Both the position numbers and the translations under genes were made by a program. Below are positions 48,701 through 60,329 of a stretch of DNA of 64,000 nucleotides, one piece after another. Origin of the DNA: Cylicocyclus nassatus (lineage: Eukaryota > Nematoda > Chromadorea > Rhabditida > Strongylidae); contig CATQJL010000316.1 of assembly GCA_958299035.1 (NCBI GenBank), forward strand, positions 46,249,585 to 46,313,584, in the 5' to 3' direction. Each line of letters begins with the position of its first letter. The first letter of the stretch is position 1. Under the pieces are notes generated by a model, which was not told where the DNA came from, searched no databases, and saw only the letters and a program-made list of their open reading frames with translations.

Positions 48701-51700
48701 TTGAAATTCATGTACAATCTACAGTAACACTAACTACTGACTTGCAAGCTTCAGTTTGACGATGGAAACCTTCACATGGCACGAGAGTACTACCTGGACA
48801 AAAATAAGTATCGCAAGAAGATTGACGCCTACCAGAACATGCTTATCAAAGAGGTTATCTTGAGACGCACACTTACACACGCTTACACCTTAATTTTTAG
48901 ATTACGCTCTTCCAAAAAGATGGAGGTTTCCGAACAAATAGAACAAAAATAAAGAATGATGTTGCTGAGATTGTTGACTTCGAGGCAAGAATTGCAAAAA
49001 TTTTAAGTCCGCCCGAAGAACAAAGATCTACCGCTGAGAGGTACAATCTCCGCCACTTGAGTGATGTACAAGCAGCAGTTCCCCTGGTAAGCACTGTACG
49101 ACCGCAGAATGCTCAAATCAAAGCATGATTTTAGGTAAATTGGACGCAATTTTTTATCGCCATCTCACCTAACGTTTCTCATGCATATATTCGCTCAGAT
49201 CCAGAAGTTGTCATTGCGGACATGGACCTCTTGCGGAGGTGAGTAAGCTTATCCTGTCAGTATGGTGAGGGTTCGGTTTTTCTTGAATCTTGGCATTGTT
49301 ATATGCACTTTAAAGTTATCAGTTATCATACCAATCTTGGTCAAGCTCAGCAATCTTACCGAGAAGTGCTTATCCTGTCAAATTAGAGAGCAAGAAAGTG
49401 GACGATGATTCAGAAATTTCAGGGTTAGAAAGCTTCTTCAGTCGACAGAATTACGAATAGTTGCTAACTATGTTTACATGCAATATGCTTTGACTTGGAT
49501 ATCCGAGATGGGAAGATACTCCGAGGAAATCTATCAGGTACTCAAAATCTGCTTACATAAAGGGAATTCAATCTAAGCGGCCATTCGAGGTAAACGTTGC
49601 TGAAGTCAGATGAATGCTGTCTTCAAAAGTGCGATCGTTATGTGTGGGCTTCTTGTGAAGATATGGCGTCTGAAATACGAAAATGCGAAAACGATGCTTG
49701 CGAAAGGTTTCAAAAATGCAATTTTCTAACAAGACGACCGTAATCGCGCTTCATTTTTATGACGATAGCACCTGCGTTGCTCACATACCAGTTGGTCAAC
49801 GTGGCCAAGCATGTGACATTTCAAAGGAAAACGTTCCGTAGACAGGGACCGCATCTTGAAGATCAGATCTTGTACTGACCTCAGCAATATAGATTCTTAA
49901 TGTGCAATCGTATTTCCGCCCTAAAATGTCTTAAAAGTTCCCAATATATCAAAGCGTATGCTTGACACATTGCACATTCAATACTATTTCCGTATTCTAG
50001 TTAGACGGCCCTGTCAAAACACTAGGATAAAGGTCCCATCCCTGTCCCTGTACAACCTTTCCCTGTGCCCTTTTCTAAAGGCCAATTCCCTACTCCCGCT
50101 GTATTCGTATGAGTATCGATTATACCTCCCCCCTCCCTGTGCCAACTCTCAGCCCCGTAGGTCAAACATTGAAAAAACAATAAAATTAGCAAAAGTAATG
50201 GACAATTCTAAAAACTAGTAGTGTATTCGCAATCAGCATACTCGACTACCCCCTGTGCCAACTCCCAGCCCAGTAGGCCAAACCTTACAAAAAAATCGAT
50301 GAAACCGATAAAAAAAGGATATTCTAAAAATTAATATTGTATTCGTAATCAGCATGCTCGATTATCCCCCCCCCCTGCGCCAAATCCCAGCTAAGAGAAC
50401 TCTGCAAAAAATCGATAAAAATCGAAAAAATCGATGTCGATCGCTAACGAAAAGTAGCCTACGACGCCCCGCCCCGAAATGTAGGTGTGCCAAGTTTGGT
50501 CCGGATCGGTTCAGAAATGGAATTTTCTATTCGAAACATACGTACAGACATACATACATGCATACACACAGACAGACAAACAGACATTCAACTTTATATA
50601 CAAGATATATTTCTGCGCTTTTCGACTTAGTAAACTAAAATTTTCTACACTGCAAGTCTTTCCTGAAAAACCCCCTATAAATTTGATGTGTATCAAACTC
50701 CAGTAGGCCGTATATCTTCATCAAGATTGTTGAGTCTTAAAGAAATCTTACCGTGATGATCGTGCTCCAAGAAAGACATCAATGATCAAGCATTGTAAAC
50801 AAACATTTGCAGCATCGTGTAAGAAAGATTGTGCAGTTTTGGATTGGGTTTTTAGACAAAACAATTTTTGTGAGCTAGCCGCTGCGTCATCTTTGTATGT
50901 GCAGGCGCGAGATTCACTCAAGCAATTCTGCATCAGACAGCCGCTGCGTCTCATCTTTTGCAGACTACAAAAATTCTTTTCTCAAAAAGCATTGCGAAAT
51001 GCTTCGCGAATTATCGACAAGCAACCTCTACCTTGAACGCAGTTGTGTCCTTCAGAATAAAGAAAATTCTTGTCTTTCATCGTTTGCAGGAGTTCAATAT
51101 CGTGCTTACTGGAAAACAACATCTGGAGCCGCGCTGGAAGTATTGTACAGCACACGCACCGGAGGGCTTGACTTACGCAGAAAGTGCTATCTACGTAAGA
51201 AACGTTTTTGATAAGGTAAGCCATGCTATCGACTGTCATTTCATGAGAATGATAAAATTATTAAGACATTCAGGATGCAAAGTACACTACCTTGAAACTG
51301 ATCCATAGCCTGCAGAAGATCTTTCGCGAAATGCTTCTCAGCAGCGACTGGTTGAATCACCAGTCTAAACTTGTATGTTCGATTTTGATGTTTGTGAGAT
51401 GAAAAAGTACATTTTGTCTTCCAGTTAGCCGTGGACAAACTGAAAAAGATGGTTCGAAACAGCGCTTATCCTGACATCGTTCTAAGCGACGAAAAATTGG
51501 ATGATTACTACAAGGGTGTATGTTAGTAATCAGAGTAACATTTTTTCAGCGGAGTTCCGATATAGTCGGGTTAAAACTGGGTTCAGGCTACGATCTTTCG
51601 ATTTTTTAAATTCTGGATTTTTTCAAGCTTTTGTAGGAATTTGAACTAATACTTTTCACAACTTACAACTCTAGAAGACTTTAACGAAATATTCTGAAAG

Positions 51701-54700
51701 TTTAAAAGTTTGATACATTTTTGGGATACTCTATACAAAACTTTGGGAGCACAGCGGCAAGTTTCGAGCCTAACAAAAGCAAGTCATCGAAAAATATCAA
51801 AATGAGCAAATATTGGACAGTTACACAGGCAAAGAACGATTGTACGTACACAGTGTGGTATAGAAGCACCTAAGAGAAAACTCTCCGCGCTGCTTCAACA
51901 AGTAAGAGAAATATCTCTCTTTCTCAGTTCTCAGTTAGAAGAAGGATGCGCATTTGCGAATTGAATTTTGATATAAAGAGTTTAGGCGTGGGCGAATAGG
52001 ATTGCTAAGATAGGAGTAAATTTTTGAGCAGGGGTTTTTCTCATTCTGGCATCCACAGCTTTTTAAATGTTGGCTACAAGTTTCACTTAGTTTAATATTG
52101 GTAAGTTTGAATGCCTTTTTGTGATGCTTGCTTTAAAGTTTCTTAAAAACTACTCAAAACTAAAGAAGAAAAATATGTTTTATTGCATTAGAAAATTTAA
52201 AACAAAAAATGTGTGAGACAGCCAGGACTCTTCTTGTCTCAGAAATTTTTTCAATGAGATTACGTTTGGAATCCCAAACTTTCAACTTCATAAACCTCTC
52301 GACTTTCTCAGGCCCTTTGCCACCTCACCCCGTGCTGCTCAAAAAAGTTGACAATAAATTCTGTTATTGAGGTACTATATATGTCAGTGTCTGGTTCGAG
52401 TTTAAGTCAAGGGTGACTGGCCTTTGCAGTCTAAACTTTTCCACACAGCTGCCAGTTGTAGCGCACCTTATGTGCACAAAAGTAAGTACAGTCGGTTTCA
52501 TCCCGGATTAGGCGAGACATTCTACGTGGAGCAGCGCATGCGCATCGCTGGAGGCTTCGCGGGCGCATAGCGCTGGCATTTTGCCAAGTAAAGACTGGGA
52601 GGATTGAAGAGACGCAGACATGGGTTCTCAGCACGATAGGATATACTGTAGCTGCGAAACGGCGCGAGCTGTTGCGAGGCGAACTCGCGCCAGTCCAATT
52701 TCCGCCTGAAGCGGATCGAAACTTACTGTAATGGTAGGAAAATATTGTTTATGCAATGATGTCGTTGCCGTACTTCAAGATCTTCCAAGATTATAGCAAT
52801 TCGATTTTTCAACTAAATTGGAAATCTTTTACCTTTGGATGGATTTAAATATTGGACATCTGATGAAGCGTTTTCGTCTTCTGAAATCACTGGGTACGCT
52901 TTCAGTTGGACATAGATGCCGCTTCTACGTACAGCGAGATGTTGGAGATAGCAATGAAATGGACAGTTGATGACGGTTTCAAGCGCCTGCTCAAGCCACC
53001 AGATCGATGTGAATTCGATTCGAGCGTTCTCCGAGTGAATGCTTATTACTCTGCGAACCTCAATTCTATAAGTAGGTCGATTCTGTTTGGTTGTTTTCTG
53101 CTAACATTCACGTTCAGGTATTCTTGCCGCCATTCTTCAAGCACCTTTCTATGAACGTGCTTTCCCAGGGTTAGCTAAGTTTATCTGGATCATTTTTCGC
53201 TAAATTCACAGTTTAATATAGGCTAATACACTTTGGGCACACGTTAACAAAAATGAATGGGCATTTAACATGAAAATTACTATCAGTGCTCATCGGACTG
53301 AGGTATCCGACAAGTGCATTGATACGCTAAGTTCGAGAATATGTTCTGTTATGTACAAAATGCAATATAAGTTCGCATATGTGAATGTAGTACAATACGG
53401 TGAAAAACGAGAGGGTAAGAAATAGAAGAAACTTGGAAAGTTCTGTCTTGCTTCACATCTATGTATATTCCTCTCACAATCCGTCTTCAACAGACTGAAC
53501 TGCTCTTATGACTGTGCACGGATAACACCGCGTCGCACCACGTATCAGTTGAGTTTCAGTGCTTCGTATGATCCTTATCCCCAAGACATAAAATCGCTCC
53601 CTAATCCTCAGAGTCTTTTAACTTTCTACAAATCAGCCAAACCTCGAAATTGGCTGGGGATCTAACTTGTCTTGTGAGGATAATCTTTTGCCATGAAATT
53701 CGAGCGAATTCATCCCTCAAAAGCCAGTGTTCCGAAAGGGAATTTCAATACATAATGCTTTCTGCACATGCTTCAATTTTCATCACCTTGACCTTTTAAG
53801 ATATATAACTCAAAACTACTTTTCCAAAAGTTCACCCTTCTTCGAGCTTGAAAATCGAAAATTGGGAGATTTCAGAGTTCGATGGTAAGAAAAGTCGTAT
53901 GGAATGAATACCTTATTTTCAAGTTTGTAAGACGCTCAACAGAGATCGCTGCAGGTGTGGCCCTCAAAGCGTTCGCACTTCCCTACGCTATTTGCGCAGT
54001 CAATGCGCCCCATACAGGGCACAATAGAGGTGGCGCTTTCACACGCTGGATGTCGTTTTTGAGGGAAAGCAAAGGAGAACAAGTAAAGTTTCCGGTGAGA
54101 TTCCCGGAAACCTGATGAAATATTAAGGATCGGGCATACCTCACGCGATTGCGACGCGATTTGACTATTCGCCAAGAGTCTTTGGATCCAACAGTAGCAA
54201 ACAGCGCATGCATAGTGTGTATTACGTGGATTGCTAAAATACCCCCATTCTGCACATTTAAAATGTGTTTACAGTGAGTTATGGAACTGGAATATTGCCA
54301 AATCGCGTCGCGAGTGAAATCGCGTGAACTATGCCCTTGCTCTTTAGAAAGCATCTTTAAACCTCTTGAAAATTCTGAATCTGAAGCTCTAACTCAATTT
54401 TCCAGTTACAGGTTGATTGATACAGCACGACTAGTGCATAAAACGTGTCAAAACACGAACTTTTCGCAGAAAAATATAAACGATCAGTTTGTTTACAACG
54501 AGCAAGCAATATTGAGAAACCAAATTTGAAGTGTACATCCGCGACGATGATCAAAAGAAAAGTACGAAAAATTATGAAAAAATTATGTGAATGAGGGGGA
54601 TTGTGAGCATTTTTTGATTTTATTGCTCCCGCGCAACTCGGGAGCACCAAGATTGCGCGAGATCGGACAAAGTTATGAATCTTTATAATTTTTCCCCTTT

Positions 54701-55227
54701 CTCACACAATTTTCAAGTTTTCTTCGCATAAATCTATTCCTTAGCTTAACTACCTATGAGTACTCACCTTAACCAAAGTTTCATCCCCTATGTTTTGTTA
54801 CAGCTCTTGGTGTCATGAAAACAGCTTTTTTTCGTCTTTCGCTGGCTGTTTTTAATTAATCCTTGCTTTTTTCGGTGTAGACTATGAGAAGACTACAAAT
54901 ACTACAAAAAGTATCTCGTATTTTTCTGCAATGTGAAGGGAACTTTGTTTTTGAATTTCACAAATGCCACCTTGTGCTGGGCCTTGGCCCCGTGGTACGC
55001 GGGCCTTTGATTGCCTTCAGAGCAGTCACAGTGCGACTTGTACATGTAACGATAGGGTACGAATACTTGAGATAAGCTATTTTTCTGTCAATGATAGACT
55101 AAAGCCAGAAGCAGTTGTGCCGTTTGTATTTGCAACAACTGCGAAACTACTCTTTTCAGAGCACTCAACTATGGAGGAATCGGAGCAGTTATTGGACATG
55201 AATTAACTCACGGATTTGATGATCAAG
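45623..55227 (+). CDS. secreted M13 metallopeptidase (neprilysin family), C-terminal third not found
   Basis: Zinc peptidase that cleaves small peptides outside the cell. Fourteen exons join in phase to 552 codons plus one base: 45623-45754, 45829-45958, 47434-47561, 47612-47770, 48755-48853, 48901-49086, 49135-49238, 49423-49537, 51090-51215, 51274-51372, 51425-51517, 52906-53071, 53118-53169 and 55160-55227. Residues 1-20 are a cleavable signal peptide instead of the type II membrane anchor of human neprilysin. The N-terminal domain (Peptidase_M13_N) starts at Val-Asp-Pro-Cys-Asp-Asp-Phe-Phe; the substrate-binding Asn-Ala-Tyr-Tyr is at 502-505; His-Glu-Leu-Thr-His at 543-547 binds zinc and carries the catalytic Glu; Gly-Phe-Asp-Asp-Gln follows. 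Several N-glycosylation sequons are present. The third zinc ligand (Gly-Glu-Asn-Ile-Ala-Asp region) and the C-terminus are missing. They may lie beyond 64000, past a retroelement, or be lost. Confidence 0.94.
45829..45958 (+). CDS. neprilysin-like exon 2 (start of M13 N-domain)
   Basis: Acceptor ATTCCAG, donor GTATCT. Encodes [14 protein letters not shown], the family's N-terminal signature, and ends after one base of a codon. Confidence 0.95.
47017..47147. mobile_element. 131-bp palindromic MITE in neprilysin-like intron 2
   Basis: Arms of about 42 bp start GGGATAGAGGAACGAGCACC (left) and are mirrored at the right as GGGTAGAGGAACGAACACC, meeting at CCGCGG motifs around a short core. Confidence 0.7.
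47434..47561 (+). CDS. neprilysin-like exon 3
   Basis: Follows a tandem acceptor CAAGAAG; using the second AG would drop one codon without changing frame. Contains Ile-Tyr-Arg-Lys-Cys-Met-Asp, the conserved Cys-Met-Asp of M13 peptidases. The donor GTTCGT is weak. Confidence 0.88.
47612..47770 (+). CDS. neprilysin-like exon 4
   Basis: 53 codons in phase 0 with Gly-Thr-Trp-Pro where the family has Gly-Gly-Trp-Pro, then Phe-Phe-Glu-Tyr-Ser-Ile-Glu-Val-Asp. Acceptor TTGCAG, donor GTACGA. Confidence 0.9.
47996..48187. mobile_element. 192-bp MITE in neprilysin-like intron 4
   Basis: Inverted arms of about 55-60 bp contain CCTTTGATTCAACTGGCTTG on both sides. The central part is rich in CG and GC repeats (CGCGCGCGAG), unlike the intron around it. 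Confidence 0.7.
48755..48853 (+). CDS. neprilysin-like exon 5
   Basis: 33 codons with Arg-Glu-Tyr-Tyr-Leu, a conserved M13 motif. Acceptor CTTCAG; the donor GTTATC is non-consensus but is required by the frame of the next exon. Confidence 0.87.
48901..49086 (+). CDS. neprilysin-like exon 6
   Basis: 62 codons in phase 0, acceptor TTTTTAG, donor GTAAGC. Contains Asp-Phe-Glu-Ala-Arg-Ile-Ala, like the family's Glu-xx-Leu-Ala helix, and an Asn-Arg-Thr sequon. Confidence 0.9.
49135..49238 (+). CDS. neprilysin-like exon 7
   Basis: Begins Val-Asn-Trp-Thr and includes Asp-Pro-Glu-Val-Val-Ile, both typical of the N-domain. Two sequons (Asn-Trp-Thr, Asn-Val-Ser). Donor GTGAGT after two bases of a codon. 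Confidence 0.9.
49423..49537 (+). CDS. neprilysin-like exon 8
   Basis: Acceptor TTTCAG. Completes the split Arg codon and encodes Leu-Arg-Ile-Val-Ala-Asn-Tyr-Val, the family's conserved Ala-Asn-Tyr segment. Donor GTACTC. Confidence 0.9.
50104..50455 (+). repeat. three tandem copies of a ~118-bp unit (intron 8)
   Basis: Units starting GTATTCG at about 50103, 50221 and 50340 each contain a C-rich block, TGTGCCAA-type words and an A-rich tail with ATCGATAAA-like words. They differ by 15-25%, so the array is old. Confidence 0.65.
50456..50610 (+). repeat. interspersed repeat ending in a CATA/CAGA microsatellite
   Basis: GTGCCAAGTTTGGTCCGGAT and GGTTCAGAAATGGA are followed by ACATACATACATGCATACA and CAGACAGACAAACAGACA. 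This order is widespread at the ends of invertebrate interspersed repeats. Confidence 0.5.
51090..51215 (+). CDS. neprilysin-like exon 9
   Basis: 42 codons, acceptor TTTGCAG, donor GTAAGC. Carries Leu-Thr-Gly and Pro-Arg-Trp-Lys-Tyr-Cys, matching the family's Gly...Pro-Arg-Trp..Cys motif, then Tyr-Val-Arg-Asn-Val-Phe. Confidence 0.93.
51274..51372 (+). CDS. neprilysin-like exon 10
   Basis: 33 codons, acceptor ATTCAG, donor GTATGT. Encodes the helix Leu-Ile-His-Ser-Leu-Gln-Lys-Ile-Phe and Ser-Asp-Trp-Leu-Asn, where relatives have Trp-Met-Asp. Confidence 0.9.
51425..51517 (+). CDS. neprilysin-like exon 11
   Basis: 31 codons with Ala-Val-Asp-Lys-Leu-Lys-Lys-Met and Ala-Tyr-Pro-Asp, the conserved segment before the catalytic domain. 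Acceptor CTTCCAG, donor GTATGT. Confidence 0.92.
52489..52728. mobile_element. Tc1-like MITE (240 bp) in neprilysin-like intron 11
   Basis: Ends (TA)CAGTCGGTTTC and GAAACTTACTG(TA) are imperfect inverted copies flanked by TA, like Tc1 termini. The body is GC-rich compared with the intron. Confidence 0.5.
52906..53071 (+). CDS. neprilysin-like exon 12 (substrate-binding Asn-Ala-Tyr-Tyr)
   Basis: 55 codons plus one base. Leads through Lys-Pro-Pro-Asp-Arg to [11 protein letters not shown]; the Asn and Ala contact substrate backbone in known structures. Acceptor TTTCAG, donor GTAGGT. Confidence 0.95.
53118..53169 (+). CDS. neprilysin-like exon 13
   Basis: Short exon encoding [11 protein letters not shown], the conserved segment before the zinc site. 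Acceptor GTTCAG; donor GTTAGC is weak and fixed by the frame of exon 14. Confidence 0.9.
54925..54986. mobile_element. decayed right end of a hAT-like element (intron 13)
   Basis: GGGAACTTTGTTTTTGAATT then TGCCACCTTGTGCTGGGCC align with the right end of the element at 44850 at roughly three of four positions. No left end was found. Confidence 0.35.
55160..55227 (+). CDS. neprilysin-like exon 14 (HELTH zinc site)
   Basis: Acceptor TTTTCAG. Encodes Leu-Asn-Tyr-Gly-Gly-Ile-Gly and [12 protein letters not shown]; the two His bind zinc and Glu is catalytic. The donor GTACTC demands another exon, which I could not find in the window. Confidence 0.96.
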
Positions 55228-57476
55228 GTACTCATGCTCACAGCTGCTTTTTTTCTCCATCATTTTTTCTAACCTAGTTCATTCTCGTTTCGAAATTTTG
55301 AAGAAGACATTTGGCAAAACTACCGTAGACTGATCTAATCATCCTGTATTTCCGCACTGGTCAAGTTTTTTCAAGATCATTTTTGCAACACTCAAAACCG
55401 AGTAATACATGACACGACATGACAGAAAACACAGAGAATGTCAAATTGTATCAAAACTTGCTTGTCACAGGCTCAGCAAATTTTTAAAAATTCAAAAATT
55501 TCGCATTTTTTTCGTACGCGGTTGCATTTCAGAGACAAACTTTCTGCGAAAATTTTTTGGACCTTAAGATTTTTGATGCTAGATTTGGTTTTATGAATTA
55601 TCAGCTTGTCTGTCCTGTGCTCTTTCCGTAGCAGCCTCTATAAGCATCTCAAAGCTTGAATGATGGACGCAAAAGATATGCGAGACATCACTCAAACATC
55701 TGCAGCGATCAAAAATTTGGCTGACTTCATGCAGAAAGAAAATTTTCGAGTCACACAGAAATGAGCACGTTTATTGTGCAAATTGCGTGCTCACTTCAGT
55801 AGCTCTTATAACACCTCCAGTAGATTTCTATACGAACCGCACATAGCCCTCCAGCACTTATTATTCCTGATCCTGCATAAACAGCCGTTTTGAGTGGGTC
55901 CTACTTTGCGCAAATTAGTGACCGAAATGAAATGCAGAACTCGGCACGAAGTGGTTCTGGCAATTTTTTTTGAAACGAAGCCCCGTTGAATTCGCAACAA
56001 ACTGGACATTTTCTATGAGAGCTCATGGGAGAAGCAAACATGAACAACACAGAAGAATGGAACAGGTACAAAAATTGAACGACAGTTAAAAACTAAAAAT
56101 GTTCGTATTCTCCGGGAGGGCGGCGTGTTGTGTGCGCACCACCGTCGCTTGGAGCAGGACTGATTCATTGGCACTCAAAATTTCAGGATGGTTGTAACTA
56201 AGCGGTGAGGAGGGTGTTTCAGAGGTTCAAAAAATAGTTTGTAGGTCTTGGATATTTTAGGTTATTCCTCTTTTTTTCCCGATTGCAGATCGTACTTCTT
56301 AATTCATAAAGTATATAATCATATGTGAAAGGAACCTAGGACTAGGGGGAGTTTGTCCTTCTATCCCCCGATTTTGCTTCATTTGAAAAAACTAAAAATT
56401 TGGGAGTTGCATAATAAAATGTCTGATGATTAAGTACCTGTCCGGGTGAATTGGGGTACTGCAGGATGTTTTGGAATGGAGATACCTGATTTGAGCTAAA
56501 TTCTTTTTGAGTACTATCAGAGTTTAGCTATAAACGGATTACGATTCATGCACATGCTTGGTGATTATCTTGTAGACCTTGCTTTGCTCTACTGTGTACT
56601 ACCCAAGCTGCGCACGTTAGCAAAACGAAGCAGAAGGACTACAGTTTATGTAAATTGGAAAAATTATGGGACACTCTAGAAGATGAACGTTATGTGAAAA
56701 GTGTGAAGGAACTATGTGGGAGAAAAAAGTTGAAATTTGTATATTCTCAGCATCTCAGATAGCTTATTAGGTGGTTTCTAAACTGCCTTTTTCTAAAGGT
56801 TTTGAAGATTGAGGACGTGACATACTTTTTTCAAAATTTTTCATACCCAGTTTAAACTCTTCATTGCTCATCCACCAAACTTTTCGTGTCATTTCCTCTT
56901 CGTTGTAAACAAGCTTTTTGTTGCACTTGCGAGGTCTCCGAAAGATGAAGGAGAGGAGCGAGGGGGAAGGGCACTTGTAGGAGGGGGGAGGATTAGTCGT
57001 GCAGTATGTATATGTATGACCCATGTGACATTAGTAATAGGATAAGTTTTGTAAGAGAGGGGATAGGAGGGAGAATGTTGAAATGAGGGGCGTAGGGTTC
57101 GCCAACCCATGGAAGTAATTCAAACAGTTAATTTCGTATAAAAAATCACTGTCAGCGTAGTTCCCAAAGTAACAAAACGTGCTTTTTCCGGAGCTCGCCC
57201 CGGACCTTGCAAACGACATCTTTCGAGGTTACAGTAGGAAAAAATTTCTAGAAATAACCGAAAACTTCCTTTACAATGTTATAAAATTATGCTGCGTTCC
57301 GTAGTTTTCCCAGTCTTAAGGATTACTGTACTGTTGCGCTAGACCCATCACCTAGATCCGAGACAATTGGCCATATGAACCAGACACTAGGAGGCATATG
57401 TAAGGTTCATTGTAGTAGCAATAGAAACATGGCGCACAGCGGATATAGATAGGCGGCTACAAGAGATAAGATTAAA
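55228..57476. other. no recognised gene; relics only
   Basis: I tested every clear acceptor here for a continuation of the neprilysin-like frame and each ran into a stop within about 12 codons. At 55935-56010 there is a decayed hAT-like left end (CAGAACTCGGCACGAAG). A minus-strand frame at 56767-56930 looks protein-like but matches nothing I know. Confidence 0.5.
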
Positions 57477-57580
57477 CTATCTACTGGCTAACTGCTTGGC
57501 ATCGAGAAATCCTCGCGGTGACTCCTCCTCCGAGTCGAGTCGTAAGTCTTCGGCGGCGGCTCTGTTTGCCGTCGCTTTTT

Positions 57581-58162
57581 CTACATGTAACGCCTCGGAG
57601 AAGTCCCGTCCTCGAGACTTTTGAAAGAGCTGGGATGCGACTGGCATAGAACAGTAACGTGGTCGTCTCTGCCACAAAATTCGCAAGGTTGGTAGTCGTA
57701 ACTGACGCTGATGTGATGAGGTTTGGCGCATTTCGGGCAAAGATTATTCTCATTTGAAATGATGTGGGCTTTTATGTAAAAGGGCAGGTATGCTCTGCAC
57801 TGATGTGGCAGGTGGTTCTTCCTGCAGAGTGGGCACATGATTTTCGTCTTGTTAGTTTTAATTGCTCTGCTGCTCATCGGTAGGGCCTCGGGGACAGATG
57901 GAGATGTTGCGTGCTGTTTTCCCGTGTGGACGGGTGAGGCATGTGGATTGTTAATGGTGACGCGCATAGGGATTGGTGTTTGGTTTCTGTAGTTTTTCCG
58001 GGGACGTAGACTCCATCTGGTTGTTTTCGGAGTCGGCGATGCGTGTCTTTTCCTTAATTTACTATGGTCGTCGCGGCGTTTGTCGTAATCGTCGGTTTCG
58101 TTTCGGAGTCGGTTGAGCGTTCTGGCATCCGATATGGTGAAGTTGAAGAACGCAGTAGCGAG
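57581..58162 (-). pseudogene. gag-like nucleocapsid fragment with Cys/His knuckles
   Basis: About 194 codons open on the minus strand. A basic Arg/Lys-rich stretch is followed by Cys-Pro-Leu-Cys-X4-His-X4-Cys, Cys-Pro-Lys-Cys-Ala-Lys-Pro-His and Cys-Glu-Phe-Cys-Gly-Arg-Asp-Asp-His-X4-Cys, the zinc-binding pattern of retroelement nucleocapsids. Another frame (57481-57700) carries an acidic tail in continuation, so at least one frameshift is present. It lies opposite in direction to the pol modules next to it. Confidence 0.7.
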
Positions 58163-58859
58163 CTACGATAGAAGGGCATCTGAAAAGAAGCTTGAGAGTT
58201 GTGACCTTGAACATGTCTCATATTAGTGGTTGTAGCAATGAACATGTTTCTTCATGTTAGTGAATGGACGGTGTGGTACCGCGGCCGGCTCTAGTATCCA
58301 TGCAGTACGTTCTTCTCCAAGACCATGAATTGGCTTTTGAACTCACTAATAACTACCTACTTCAGTCGACGTCCAAGAGTCACTGCTTTATCCCTAACAG
58401 CTACTTAACTACTTCAAACCACCTACTCTCTTTTCCCGAAATACCTCCTAACAGGCTCATCCAAGACTGTTCTGCACAATGCGCCTAGCCGAAAAAAAAA
58501 CGAGAAACCAAGTATCTTACGGCGGAAAATCGGCAGTCTCGCTACGAGCTTGTACCCTATCAAGCAACCCCGCTAGTGCAACGAATATTTGGGAAAAGCA
58601 ACATTCACAGTATTCCAAATTTCGAAATAAAAACAATCAAAGAAAAGAATTTATTGCGAGAAATCAAACATTGGAATGTGACGAACCTAGACTTTCTTCG
58701 CAGAAGCCGCTTCTAGCAGAACGAAGATCCTTGCATCAGCGCTCTTCGAACCATCCGCTACTGCGTTTATCGCGCTCGCCAATTCACATGGCTCCGCTCC
58801 ATCAAATCTAAAAGAGCGTTGAATTAGGCGGAAAAGGCTATAGAGCAAGACCTAGAACA

Positions 58860-60260
58860 TGGAATCACGGACATTTTCGACAATTACCTTGGGCAAGAAT
58901 TTGGGCATTAACAAGTTGAATTTCGAAAGGGTTCACACAATCGAGAAATTCCAATGTTTGAGGAGAAGGATCTAGCTCAAATGACGGCAGCGACACCACC
59001 TAGCCTAACAACTGCGTTACGGCGCTTAGTGTATACAAGTCACCTGTGACGCAGAGATCGCCGCCTAAATCCATATCGCAAGCAAAAATTCGATAACTAC
59101 AAAACCCCCTATCCAAAAGGTCACAACAACTCAAGCACCAGAGCCAACTGTTTTCGCGGTCATCACTAATTCAATGAAAGAACTACCACCTTACTCTTCC
59201 AAAACGATATCACGATTTGCAACGCGCTACGACTCAAGTCCTCTTTTCAGTAGCACCAGCGATTCAGATACCTCTAACTACTCCATCAACTTCAGCAAAA
59301 ACTGTAGAGGAAACGATAGAAACAACAACAATAGTCCCCGAAAAAGAAACCGAACCTCCAACATGGCCAAATTCCAGCTGATCGCGCCGATCATTACAAC
59401 AAAATCGAGCGAGCAACCCCAACGGAAAACAAAGCTGACGCCACTTATCTAATCCCTCCAGAGACTCACGAGCTCCACGAGGAACATTATGATGTCAGAC
59501 GAGTTTATAATAGTGCGTGCGTGCGACAATTTCTCAGCAATCACGAAATGCGCAAACGTAGCCGAGCGGATCCCACTTGGGCAGCCAGAACGCTTTTACA
59601 AACTGATGAAGTTTCTGCAATTCTAACCGGTGATAATCTCCAAGTAACCAGGTGTAGGAAAATATAACCCTCGCATGTTTACGAAAATCACATGGTAAAT
59701 GGCACCTGTTATGATCTGCTTCCTTTATCAGTCCAAGATCAACTATGGTTCGCTACTCCAGGCTCAAACGATCTGCTAAACGCAATGGAAATTTCGTGCC
59801 CGTTCATGCCCAGCTCCCCCGAACAACTACAAACGCTGTTACCACCTAACACTTTTAACAGCGAATACGCTCAACCATTTCTCTTTAACGCGCCACCGAT
59901 ATTCCAAAAACTGCCCGAAGTGATGGCGCCAACAACGCGATTTCAAATCCAACATCTCAAAAATATGCCGCCCTACAAAACAAGTTGCACAAAAGAGGAA
60001 TTCTTGAAGACACACTATTCCACATTAAAAGTGCCGGGAATTCCGTAGGAGAATCTTTGAGCAGCCTTTACGACAAAACCACGGATAAACTGACTGCAGG
60101 CGTCGAAAGCATTCGCTGGTCAATCATAAATTTCCTGCTATGGACCACAGTACCTGTGCTGGTGGTCTTTTTGCAAATTGAATTTTGCATATGCTACATC
60201 AAGGTCTATCTCATTAGAAAAACGTCCAGCACATCCGCATCCGTACTTTTTGATCTAGCG
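58860..60260 (+). pseudogene. envelope-like glycoprotein region (frameshifted)
   Basis: Only fragments in different frames are open: about 59434-59664, 59692-60048 and 59985-60260. They include a basic cleavage-like motif (Arg-Lys-Arg-Ser-Arg), an Asn-Gly-Thr-Cys-Tyr motif and a long hydrophobic membrane segment at about 60120-60215 followed by Arg-Lys. The pattern recalls class F-like envelopes of errantiviruses and gypsy elements, but the assignment is by pattern only. The last frame runs on without a stop into the protease. Confidence 0.5.
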
Positions 60261-60329
60261 GGCGCCTTCACCAGGAAAGAACGACACCCACAGCGAAGAG
60301 TTAACGCAGTAACAACCGAAATGAGAGAA

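Noticed and set aside
55660..55765. Short frame starting Met-Met-Asp-Ala-Lys-Asp considered as a neprilysin-like exon
   Set aside because: It does not match any M13 segment and the acceptor before it leads to an in-frame stop.
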